From NCBI GenBank assembly GCA_013388545.1, contig JACAFB010000015.1:1-64000 (forward strand): a DNA stretch of 64,000 nt, in the 5' to 3' direction. A model generated the notes under the pieces. The model was not told the origin of the DNA. It worked only from the letters and a program-made list of their open reading frames with translations, and ran no database searches. Source of the DNA: Ignavibacteriaceae bacterium (GTDB lineage: Bacteria; Bacteroidota; Ignavibacteria; Ignavibacteriales; Ignavibacteriaceae). Below, piece after piece: positions 56,798 to 64,000 of the stretch (within the stretch, counting starts at the first letter, position 1; each line of letters begins with the position of its first letter). The position numbers and the translations under genes are program-made.

Positions 56798-57319
56798 TTA
56801 CCTGAATGTGATAGAAGCCAAAACTTTCTCAACTAACGGAGAGAGTCTTTTTGCCTCTTCCGCAAATAATGAAATCATGATGTATGTGAATTCTTTTTCA
56901 TCTGATCTGATAAAATAGATTGCTGTCATTTGTGGACCATAACCTTTTTCAGCTCTCAAAAAATCTTTTCCCCCAATTTTAACAACTTTAGCATTAGTTT
57001 CAGGCGTGAAAAGAGCAAACATCATAAGCGAGTCCGCAGAGAGTTTCCCCTTGTTTGGATTCTTACCCAGTTTCATGACCTCTAGAGAATTGCCGTCCTT
57101 CTTTTCTGTAAGAACAAGAGTGGTGTATTCATCTTTATTTTTTTTAGGCTGGAGGTCGCCAAGAAATAAAAAATCCTCATAATTCCTTTTTAATTCCCAA
57201 CTCGATGGAAATGAAAAAGATATACCAAGTTTATCGTCGTTATTCGAAGTGAAGTTTTGTGCGGTAATTAGTGAATTAAGAAACAACACTAATAAAGGTG
57301 TAAGAATAAATCTTTTCAT
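56798..57319 (-). CDS. Exported protein, DcrB/PsbP-like fold (tentative)
   Basis: 173 residues from the ATG at 57319; the ORF track starts 14 codons earlier, but this ATG opens a clean signal peptide (MKRFILTPLLVLFLNSLITAQ) with AGAGAA upstream. The mature part (ISFSFPSSWELKRNYEDFLFLG, VLTEKKDG) resembles the 'PsbP/DcrB' sandwich of surface-localised proteins of unknown role. No partner evident. Confidence 0.68.
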   Translation of the reverse strand: MKRFILTPLLVLFLNSLITAQNFTSNNDDKLGISFSFPSSWELKRNYEDFLFLGDLQPKKNKDEYTTLVLTEKKDGNSLEVMKLGKNPNKGKLSADSLMMFALFTPETNAKVVKIGGKDFLRAEKGYGPQMTAIYFIRSDEKEFTYIMISLFAEEAKRLSPLVEKVLASITFR

Positions 57320-57431
57320 AAAATAATTTTTCTCTGTTATTTGTGTATATCTTACCAACATCTGGAATCCGGCAAAGGTTCATTTGAAATCAGGAAGGAA
57401 AATATCCGGGATAAGAAACAACTGTTAATAA

Positions 57432-57475
57432 AATTACTGCCCGGCTACAGAGGCATTGGTAACCAGGCAGTAATT
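57432..57475 (-). terminator. Terminator after the flavodoxin-like gene
   Basis: Perfect 10-bp stem AATTACTGCC/GGCAGTAATT with a long loop. On the minus strand it is followed by TTTATT, 17 bp after the stop of the flavodoxin-like gene. Confidence 0.72.
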
Positions 57476-57491
57476 AGTTGATTGTTCGTTT

Positions 57492-57911
57492 TTATCGGAT
57501 GAAATCATTCAGCGCAAGCTTATCATCAATCGAAAGCGATCCATCTCTTGACTTCAATGCAAAAGCGACATCATCACATTTTGACTCAAGGTATTTTTTC
57601 ATTCGTCTGATAATTCCACCCGGAAATATTTTATAAGTTGCGAACAATGCAGTCTTTATTCCATTCAAAGTCGGAAGTCTTTTAATAAAAGCCATCCATT
57701 CGTTATCAGGTTTATTTGAGATAATCAACGAATCACTTTTCCAGCCGCTAAGGAGAAGATAATCAGCTCCTTCAAGTTTTTTCGGTTCAAAACTGTTTAA
57801 GGGAATTAACTCTGCTTTAAGTCCTCGGTTAAGAAGGAACTCGGCAATTTCCTCACCAAATTTTTTGGTGGCGCTGTTTTTGCTCTGAAATATTATTAAT
57901 GCTTTTTTCAT
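57492..57911 (-). CDS. Flavodoxin-like protein
   Basis: 139 residues from the ATG at 57911, which has GAGGTG six bases upstream; the ORF track starts 13 codons earlier. The start KKALIIFQSKNSATKKFGEEIAEFLLNRG is a flavodoxin FMN-phosphate-loop region, and YLLLSGWKSD and TALFATYKIFPGG follow the flavodoxin order. The loop lacks the usual run of Thr/Ser (T/SxTGNT), so FMN binding is uncertain. Likely electron carrier or FMN-binding regulator. Confidence 0.75.
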   Translation of the reverse strand: MKKALIIFQSKNSATKKFGEEIAEFLLNRGLKAELIPLNSFEPKKLEGADYLLLSGWKSDSLIISNKPDNEWMAFIKRLPTLNGIKTALFATYKIFPGGIIRRMKKYLESKCDDVAFALKSRDGSLSIDDKLALNDFIR

Positions 57912-58316
57912 ATCACACCTCGGTTTTAATTTCCGGCAGAAAAATAACAAGCAGTTAGCGCACTCTCAATTTTTATGTGTCGAATGGATTTTTTTGAGGA
58001 TATTAAATGAATTTTCGCTGAAGGAACAATTGTAACCGGGTTGTTTCTTTCATCTTCAGAACAGCAAAAAGTAAAATTAGGAACTGGAAAGCAAATCGGC
58101 ACACGCTTTGAGAAGGACTTTCTCTTAAGAAAACACCTTCTTTAATTATGATCTTGCATGTTCGAACTTACATTAAGTATTTTATATGTACTCGAAGGTT
58201 TTTCAGAAGTGTAATTAGATTAGTTTTAGTTAGGATCAATAAAAAATATTGGATATAATTTTCTGTTATACAATTATATTAAAGAAATACTTTTCAAATC
58301 TTATTTTAACTATGTT
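57912..58316. other. Intergenic region between divergent flavodoxin-like and esterase genes
   Basis: About 400 bp. It holds the ribosome site of the flavodoxin-like gene and presumably two promoters. A 44-codon stop-free frame (58011-58145) has no proper start and no recognised similarity; I do not call it. The last 60 bases before the esterase are very AT-rich. Confidence 0.4.
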
Positions 58317-59594
58317 ATGAATTCTATTCTCACGAAACTTGTTTTTCTTTTCCTTCTGAGTTTTGTATTAATTTTATTGACGGATTGTAATAGAGAAATA
58401 GAACAGCAGGCGCCTTCATCAATCATTCCATCTAAAGAACAACTTTCCGGAAGCAGGTTTGCTGCATTTATTAATGATTTGAAATCCTTGCCTGAAGATC
58501 AGCGAAAAGGTTTTGTTCAGAATTTCCTAAGTTCAAACCCATCTTCTCCCATAATTGAAGACAGCATTCTTGCATGCTTTTACTGGTTTGGAAGCGCATC
58601 ATTAGTATTGATAAACGGAGATATACACTCCGGATGGAGCCGTCCTGATATAATGAAGTATATTTCCTGCGGAGATGAAAAATTTTTTTTCGCTGTCTGC
58701 ACATTGCCTCCAGATTCCCGCGTAGATTATCAATTTGTTGTTGATGGAAAAACTATAACCGATCCTCGCAATAAAGTTATATCACCGAGTGGTTATGGTT
58801 TTAATTCTCAATGTACAATGCCGCTTTTCAAGCCAAAGAATATCCGGGAATACCGGGCTAATGTTAAACATGGGACAATTGATTCTCTTTGGTTTATGAG
58901 CAAATCAACTTCAATAAAACCGAGAATGATAAAAATTTATAAGCCCGCTGATTATGATTCTCTTTCAGAATTTCCTGCTGTTTATCTCAATGATGGATTC
59001 AAAGCAATAGAGTATTGTTCATTTATAAACTTGCTGGATAACCTGATTGCTGAAAGGAAAATCATGCCCATCATTGCTGTGTTTATTGATTTTGCAGAAG
59101 GAGATTCAGATTATTTTTTGAATAAGACAGATGAATATATTACTGCTCTTTGCGATGAGCTTGTGCCTTTCATAGACAGCAGATATAAAACATCAACTAA
59201 AAATTCCAATCGGCTTTTAACCGGAATCTCTGACGGCGGGCATGCGTCTCTCCATACTGCACTAAAAAGGTCCGATGTTTTTTTTAATGCGGCTGGTCAA
59301 TCATCAACAATTACAGAAAAACTTTTTAATGCAATTGATGAGTTGTCCTCATCAAAAAATGTTCATCTCTACCCAAAACTTTATTTTGATGTCGGAAGAT
59401 ATGATCTGATAAACGGATACAAAGACAACTCTTTCTTATATGCAAACCAGTTATTTAGCCAAGAACTGAATAAAGCTGAAATTAATTACCGTTTCCGGAT
59501 ATTTAACGACGGACATCAGTGGGCAAATTGGCGGGAAAGAATGGATGAAATACTTATTTACTTTTTTGGAACATTGCCGGAAGCGCATCTCTGA
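58317..59594 (+). CDS. Lipoprotein esterase, enterochelin-esterase/EsterD-like
   Basis: 425 residues. Lipoprotein-type signal with LLTDC near residue 23. An N-terminal beta domain (about 85-165; YQFVVDGKTITDPRNKV) is AMPK/CBM48-like, as in enterochelin-esterase relatives. The C-terminal alpha/beta hydrolase has nucleophile serine in LLTGISDGGHAS, a candidate Asp in YFDVGRYDLIN and His in NDGHQWANW. Substrate unknown; the N-terminal domain hints at a carbohydrate ester. Confidence 0.83.
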   Translation: MNSILTKLVFLFLLSFVLILLTDCNREIEQQAPSSIIPSKEQLSGSRFAAFINDLKSLPEDQRKGFVQNFLSSNPSSPIIEDSILACFYWFGSASLVLINGDIHSGWSRPDIMKYISCGDEKFFFAVCTLPPDSRVDYQFVVDGKTITDPRNKVISPSGYGFNSQCTMPLFKPKNIREYRANVKHGTIDSLWFMSKSTSIKPRMIKIYKPADYDSLSEFPAVYLNDGFKAIEYCSFINLLDNLIAERKIMPIIAVFIDFAEGDSDYFLNKTDEYITALCDELVPFIDSRYKTSTKNSNRLLTGISDGGHASLHTALKRSDVFFNAAGQSSTITEKLFNAIDELSSSKNVHLYPKLYFDVGRYDLINGYKDNSFLYANQLFSQELNKAEINYRFRIFNDGHQWANWRERMDEILIYFFGTLPEAHL

Positions 59595-59869
59595 ATTGTT
59601 TAACAATCTTACTCCGCACTCATTACAGGTTATGATGTCATCATTATTTCAATCATTCGAACAATTTGTAACCAGCAGATATTTCGTATAGTATTTGCGG
59701 CAGCTAATGTATAAGATATTGTAATTACGGGTAAAAAAATTCGTAAATTAACCGGCGAATGATAACTCATCCTTTTGGGCAACCACTTATCATTCATATC
59801 TTAAGCGGCATTTGAGTTGTCATCTCTGATTTGTAATAAATCAACAAACAATGTGAAGGAGATACAACA

Positions 59870-60454
59870 ATGAAGATCTTATCAATAACTATGATAGTTC
59901 TGTTTGCAATGCTTACTTCGGTATTTGGTCAGGAAAGAACCGATGAAAAGAAATGGACGATTGACCCTGTAACCGGGGACACTATTTATACTGAATCCGT
60001 AATAATTTCTAAATCCGAGGACATTACCTCCCGCAATAATATTATTGTCATTAACCCATTAAAGTTCCTTCTGTTCTATAATATTTCTTACTTTCATAAA
60101 ATAGGTGAACAACAGGCTCTGGGTGTTGGAATTCAAATTCCTACTATTACTGATATAAACGGAATTGGTTTAAATGGTGAGGCAAGATTCTATCCCTCAG
60201 GAAAAAATCTACGCGGGTTTTATTTTGCGCCGAACTTTTCTTACAATAATCTAAGCAGCGAAGGGAGCGACAATTCTGTTTCAATTACCTCGCTTGGCGG
60301 TCTGGTTGGCTGGCAGTGGTTTCCGGGCGATCAGTTTGCTATCGGGCTTGGAATAGGTGTTGACTATTACTTTTTCTCCGGCGATGATGATGTATTTAAT
60401 AAACTTGACGGAACAGCACCCTCTTTGAGGTTTGATATCGGGTATGCCTGGTAA
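59870..60454 (+). CDS. Small outer-membrane beta-barrel protein
   Basis: 194 residues, signal peptide about 1-20 (ending VFGQ). GAAGGAG precedes the ATG. A polar segment (about 20-55) is followed by beta strands (LKFLLFYNISYFHKIGEQQALGVG, FAIGLGIGVDYYFFSG) ending LRFDIGYAW, a barrel-type C terminus. No specific function. Confidence 0.72.
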   Translation: MKILSITMIVLFAMLTSVFGQERTDEKKWTIDPVTGDTIYTESVIISKSEDITSRNNIIVINPLKFLLFYNISYFHKIGEQQALGVGIQIPTITDINGIGLNGEARFYPSGKNLRGFYFAPNFSYNNLSSEGSDNSVSITSLGGLVGWQWFPGDQFAIGLGIGVDYYFFSGDDDVFNKLDGTAPSLRFDIGYAW

Positions 60455-60547
60455 ATTAAACTCGCAGTAAAATAGAGCTGTAAGACATTTCCTGGAAGTT
60501 TAATTAATCAAAGCACTATTCCCTTTTCAACCCTTTATCTGATTTTA

Positions 60548-60583
60548 TAGTCAGCCAGAGATTAATTAACCGCTGGCTGACTA
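60548..60583. terminator. Hairpin between convergent genes
   Basis: A perfect 11-bp stem TAGTCAGCCAG/CTGGCTGACTA with a 14-base loop, between the beta-barrel gene and the convergent T9SS cargo gene. T tracts are weak. Confidence 0.5.
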
Positions 60584-60619
60584 CAAATTATGCTTTTATT
60601 CCTTGCGTGTAATTAAATA

Positions 60620-62239
60620 CTATTTCATCAAAATCATTTTCTTTGTATTTGAAAAACTTCCCGTCTGTATTTTGTAAATGTAAACACCGCTTACAAGTTT
60701 GCTTGCGTTAAATTTTACTTCGTACTTACCTGCAATTTTTTCTTCATTTACAAGTGTTGCCACTTCGTTTCCAAGCAAATCATAAACTTTCAATGTGACA
60801 TTACCAGTTACAGGTAACTGATAACTGATTACCGTGCTCGGGTTAAATGGGTTAGGATAATTCTGCATCAATGAATATTTACTAAATGAATAAATTCTGT
60901 TTTTTAATCCATCTTCAACGTTTACCGGGGAATTAAACTTAAGCCTGGCGAGAAATAGATTTTTTTCTCCACCAGTTACAGTGATTGTATCGAAGAGTGC
61001 GTTCTGACTTACAACGCCCGACACATAGAAACTCCCGTTATTATCTAAAATAATTCCACTTCCCGCATCGTAACCAACGCTTCCGGCAGATTTTGCCCAT
61101 TGAATTTCACCATTCTTATTATAGTTAAGAACAAAAATATCTTGATAATCAATTGCGTTTAGAATTACTCCATCCCCGAAATTAATTGTTCCTCTGAAAA
61201 ACCCGGTAATGCAAATATTTCCATCACTGCCGCAAGATAAGAAGTTTGAATTGCCGATGGTTGCATCTCCCAGATTGTTTCCCTGTGGAATCTCCTTCAG
61301 CCAGATATAATTCCCTTCAGGATCTATTTGGGTTACAAAAAAATCATAAACCCACTGAGGCCCATTTGCAAAAAAGCTCCCAAAGCTTGTTGAGCCTAAA
61401 AGATTTCCGCTCATATATGCATAACCAAAATTATCGGTTTCTATCTGCCAGGTCTGGGCAGAAATATCCTGAATAAAATTTACAAATTGTGCTATATCGT
61501 TGGAGTCATATTTCACTACATACTCTGTATATGTAAATGGAACAAGAGTATCCAGCCCGTTGAATGATGCTGGGTTTTGAAAAGAAAATCCGGTCACCCA
61601 AATATTTCCAAATAAATCCTGATCAATATCGCTTATGAGAGATACGCCGGATTGTTCAATAGTGGAAAGAACAGCTCCATCAGGACTTAACCGCAAAATT
61701 TTAGTATCGTAAGCCCACCTTGATAATCCTATCAGAAAATCATTTGAATATCCGTTTGACAAAGCAGACAACTCGTAGATATCAGAGGTGTATTCTGTTG
61801 CGTCTTTCAGCCAGAGCAAGTTCCCGGTGTCATTTAATTTTAAAATAAAGTTGCCTAATCCTGAACCTGAATGAATAAGCTGAGATGTTTCAACTGTAAT
61901 TGTGTCACTGTAAGAGCCGACACAGATAACATTATTATCCATATCAAGAATTATTTTAGAAACATCTGCTTTACCGAAAATTGTATTCTCCCATACTAAT
62001 GAATCTAAATCACTTCTTTTTTCAAGTTTCACATCACCCAAGGTTCCGAAATTATAACCCTCACGGAAATGTATAAGTCTTGCGCAGACAGGGTTCCCGG
62101 AATTATCAATTGCTGAAGGTGCATTTAAATACGATAGATTATATGGATAATTTGGAGATATTAAATTTACCCATTGATACGTTTGTCCGAATGTTGATGA
62201 ACATAAAAACGAAAAAGCGATTAAAAAATATCTTAACAT
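60620..62239 (-). CDS. Secreted protein with T9SS type A sorting domain
   Basis: 539 residues, signal peptide about 1-18. The middle is a beta-propeller-like array with repeated 'DNxGNxxxxG' style blades (DMDNNVICVGSYSDT, DNFGYAYMSGNLLG, SDGNICITGFFRG, DNNGSFYVSGVV), similar to SBBP-repeat proteins. The C-terminal about 80 residues form the type IX sorting domain: QNYPNPFNPSTVISYQLP, YDLLGNEVATLV, ASKLVSGVYIYKI and KKMILMK. It should be exported by the Sec system, then across the outer membrane by T9SS. Cargo function unknown. Confidence 0.9.
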   Translation of the reverse strand: MLRYFLIAFSFLCSSTFGQTYQWVNLISPNYPYNLSYLNAPSAIDNSGNPVCARLIHFREGYNFGTLGDVKLEKRSDLDSLVWENTIFGKADVSKIILDMDNNVICVGSYSDTITVETSQLIHSGSGLGNFILKLNDTGNLLWLKDATEYTSDIYELSALSNGYSNDFLIGLSRWAYDTKILRLSPDGAVLSTIEQSGVSLISDIDQDLFGNIWVTGFSFQNPASFNGLDTLVPFTYTEYVVKYDSNDIAQFVNFIQDISAQTWQIETDNFGYAYMSGNLLGSTSFGSFFANGPQWVYDFFVTQIDPEGNYIWLKEIPQGNNLGDATIGNSNFLSCGSDGNICITGFFRGTINFGDGVILNAIDYQDIFVLNYNKNGEIQWAKSAGSVGYDAGSGIILDNNGSFYVSGVVSQNALFDTITVTGGEKNLFLARLKFNSPVNVEDGLKNRIYSFSKYSLMQNYPNPFNPSTVISYQLPVTGNVTLKVYDLLGNEVATLVNEEKIAGKYEVKFNASKLVSGVYIYKIQTGSFSNTKKMILMK

Positions 62240-62453
62240 CGTTCACTCCTTCCGGTATTTTTTTCAAGTTAACGAATTGTAAAAAATAATTCAACCACAC
62301 CTTGCTGTGATCAGGGTTACTTTGGTAAATAAGGAAAGCGTTTAACTATCTATAAGATTTTATTAATCTGGTAAGTTGCTGATAAATTTTGACCAATTTT
62401 TCAAATGAGCAGAACCAAAATCCGGATCGGATGTAAGGTCTCTGAAGTTCATA

Positions 62454-63932
62454 TCAGATTTTTGCAGCAATTCTTCTGTAATGATATCCGTATACTGCCA
62501 TTGTCATTGCAAGTGGAAATTTTTTTGGATGGCGGATTAAACTATGGGCAAAAAGTTTCCAAAAATATTTTTTACCTTTTTCAAGTGTTCCCAAAAGCCA
62601 TAGAAGCATCACAAACGCCCTCACTTCTTTTAACTTTATTTTGTTTTTATTCCAGGATGGCAATCTGTAGTTTTTTAGAAATTGCTTAACACGCAGATAA
62701 TATTCTTTTTGTGAATAAATTGTCCTGATAATTTTTGAGTAACCATTCATCAGATCCCGGTAATTCATCTTTGGAATAAAATTCATTTGACCATCCATAT
62801 TGTTTCCGCTGAAAACGTCAAGAAGTCTGTTTTCAATTTGTAATTTTTTGAATAGCTTCGTTCCGCTTGGTGCGTTTAGCAGCCCAACCATTGCAGAAAC
62901 AATTCCGCTCTTTTGAATAAAATCGATCTGATCCTGAAATACCTTCGGAGTATCGCTATCAAATCCAACAATAAAACCACTGGATACAATAAATCCTTTA
63001 TCCTGAAGTTTCAAAACAGATTCAATAAGATTACGCTTAAGGTTGTGTGATTTACCGCATTCTATCAGACTTTCGGTGCTTGGTGTTTCAATTCCAATAA
63101 AAACGCTGTTGAATCCTGATTCAATCATCATATCCATCAGAACATCATCATCAGCGAGATTTACCGTCACTTCTGTTATGAAATTGAACGGATACTTTTT
63201 CTTTTTTGACCATTCAATCAGTTTCGGCAGTAAATCAGATTTTAATTTTCTTTTATTTCCGATAAAATTATCATCGACAACAGAAATTGGACCGCGGTAG
63301 CCAAGCTCGTAAATTCTTTCAAGTTCGCCAATGAATTGCGAGCTTGTTTTTGTTCTTGGATTTCTGCCATTAAGCATTGTTATACTGCAGAAATCACAGT
63401 CGTACGGGCAACCTCTTGAATACTGCAAAGATAAGGAAGCATATTTTTTTATATTGAGCAGTTCCCACATCGGCACCGGCGATTTTGATATCTCGGGAAA
63501 CTTATCGGTCATATATATATGCTTTGGATTTCCATTTTTCAAATCATCAAGAAATAGCGGAAGGGTAATTTCAGCTTCATTTAAAACAAAATGATCAACA
63601 CCCTGAAAATCTTTGTACTGAGTTGTTGCAAGCGGACCACCGACAACAATTTTTACCCCGAGGGAATTGCATCTTCGGATAACTTCTCTGAAAGATTTTA
63701 TCTGAATATTCATACCGCTGAGAAAAACATAATCTGCCCATAGAATTTGTGCATCTTCAAGTTTTGAAATATTCATATCAACCAGTTTCTTCTCCCATTC
63801 TTCAGGAAGTAATGAAGCAACGGTGATCAGCCCCAGAGGAGGTTCGGCAACTTTTTTTGCTACGAATTTAAGCGCATCTTTAAAGCTCCAGAAGGAAGAA
63901 GGTGTTTCAGGGTAAACTAAAAGTATTTTCAC
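62454..63932 (-). CDS. B12-binding-domain radical SAM protein
   Basis: 492 residues. N-terminal cobalamin-binding-type Rossmann domain (about 1-150; VYPETPSSFW, PPLGLITVASLLP, VVGGPLATT), then the radical SAM domain with YSRGCPYDCDFCSI (CxxxCxxC) and GGFN-type FNSVFIGIETPS. The C terminus resembles DUF4070. Class B methylases with this layout act on unactivated carbons, hopanoid methylases among them; the substrate cannot be named from sequence. Upstream region is short and the gene is read alone. Confidence 0.88.
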   Translation of the reverse strand: MKILLVYPETPSSFWSFKDALKFVAKKVAEPPLGLITVASLLPEEWEKKLVDMNISKLEDAQILWADYVFLSGMNIQIKSFREVIRRCNSLGVKIVVGGPLATTQYKDFQGVDHFVLNEAEITLPLFLDDLKNGNPKHIYMTDKFPEISKSPVPMWELLNIKKYASLSLQYSRGCPYDCDFCSITMLNGRNPRTKTSSQFIGELERIYELGYRGPISVVDDNFIGNKRKLKSDLLPKLIEWSKKKKYPFNFITEVTVNLADDDVLMDMMIESGFNSVFIGIETPSTESLIECGKSHNLKRNLIESVLKLQDKGFIVSSGFIVGFDSDTPKVFQDQIDFIQKSGIVSAMVGLLNAPSGTKLFKKLQIENRLLDVFSGNNMDGQMNFIPKMNYRDLMNGYSKIIRTIYSQKEYYLRVKQFLKNYRLPSWNKNKIKLKEVRAFVMLLWLLGTLEKGKKYFWKLFAHSLIRHPKKFPLAMTMAVYGYHYRRIAAKI

Positions 63933-64000
63933 AATAGGCTCCGACTTATTTATATTAAATCACAACTTCATTATGCACAAAATTTCATTACAGTATTGTA

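Noticed and set aside
58011-58145. 44-codon open frame between the flavodoxin-like and esterase genes
   Set aside because: Preceded by a stop, no ATG/GTG start, and no recognisable motif.

Overview
The window looks like a chromosomal segment of an Ignavibacteria-like bacterium (Bacteroidota/Chlorobi superphylum). DNA is AT-rich, and the genes are tightly packed on both strands. The placement is inferred from protein types, not from an rRNA gene: a type IX secretion (T9SS) sorting domain of the 'QNYPNPFNPST' style, outer-membrane proteins with a carboxypeptidase-regulatory-like plus DUF5686 layout, the Bacteroidota exported family usually mislabelled 'asparagine synthetase B', LytS/LytTR signalling, and many short-signal-peptide beta-barrel proteins. 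No tRNA, rRNA, CRISPR array, IS element or prophage was recognised.

Layout. 0.2-4.6 kb (minus): exported 'AsnB-like' protein, clpX, TPR protein. 4.8-6.6 kb (minus): ECF sigma factor, anti-sigma factor and a lipoprotein with tandem TonB C-terminal domains, divergent from a von Willebrand A lipoprotein. 8-13 kb: a monohaem beta-barrel protein, dxr-rseP, an outer-membrane protein. 13.4-15.3 kb: LytS-type kinase and LytTR regulator. 15.3-18.6 kb (minus): membrane glycosyltransferase and a TonB-receptor-like protein. 18.8-24.8 kb: HU, ABC exporter, amino-acid permease, PagL-like lipid A deacylase, DUF389 protein. 25.1-31.2 kb: GH13 amylase, cupredoxin-like lipoprotein, small membrane protein, DUF885 lipoprotein, AI-2E family transporter. 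31.3-34.8 kb (minus): DUF4922 phosphorylase-like protein, GT4 glycosyltransferase, SpoIID/LytB protein. 35.3-38.5 kb: arginase, a membrane protein, and a second ECF sigma/anti-sigma pair. 38.7-45.6 kb: alaS, radA, a starch-binding-domain/7TM/SpoIIE phosphatase, an RRM protein. 45.7-52 kb: DUF5686 protein, LolA-like protein, HAD hydrolase, L,D-transpeptidase, Na+:alanine symporter. 52.3-55.5 kb: accessory cluster of DUF134 regulator, NifX-like protein, CGGC protein, radical SAM protein, thioesterase and methyltransferase. 55.5-64 kb: hypotheticals, flavodoxin-like protein, esterase, beta-barrel, T9SS cargo and a B12-binding radical SAM protein.

Most of the window is ordinary housekeeping and cell-envelope content. 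RseP, two ECF sigma/anti-sigma pairs and the TonB-domain lipoprotein point to envelope-stress or transport signalling, but that link is inferred.

The most notable region is 52.3-55.5 kb. A DUF134/NifX-type metal-cluster locus sits behind a perfect 14-bp palindrome and appears to be decaying. Its CGGC gene carries two in-frame TAA stops and a frameshift that the ORF track does not reveal, its methyltransferase has a 5' frameshift, and its radical SAM protein has substitutions at positions I remember as conserved glycines. I did not find a convincing new multi-gene system. The best leads are this decaying locus, the starch-binding SpoIIE phosphatase, the haem/beta-barrel fusion and the lipid-anchored tandem TonB-domain protein.
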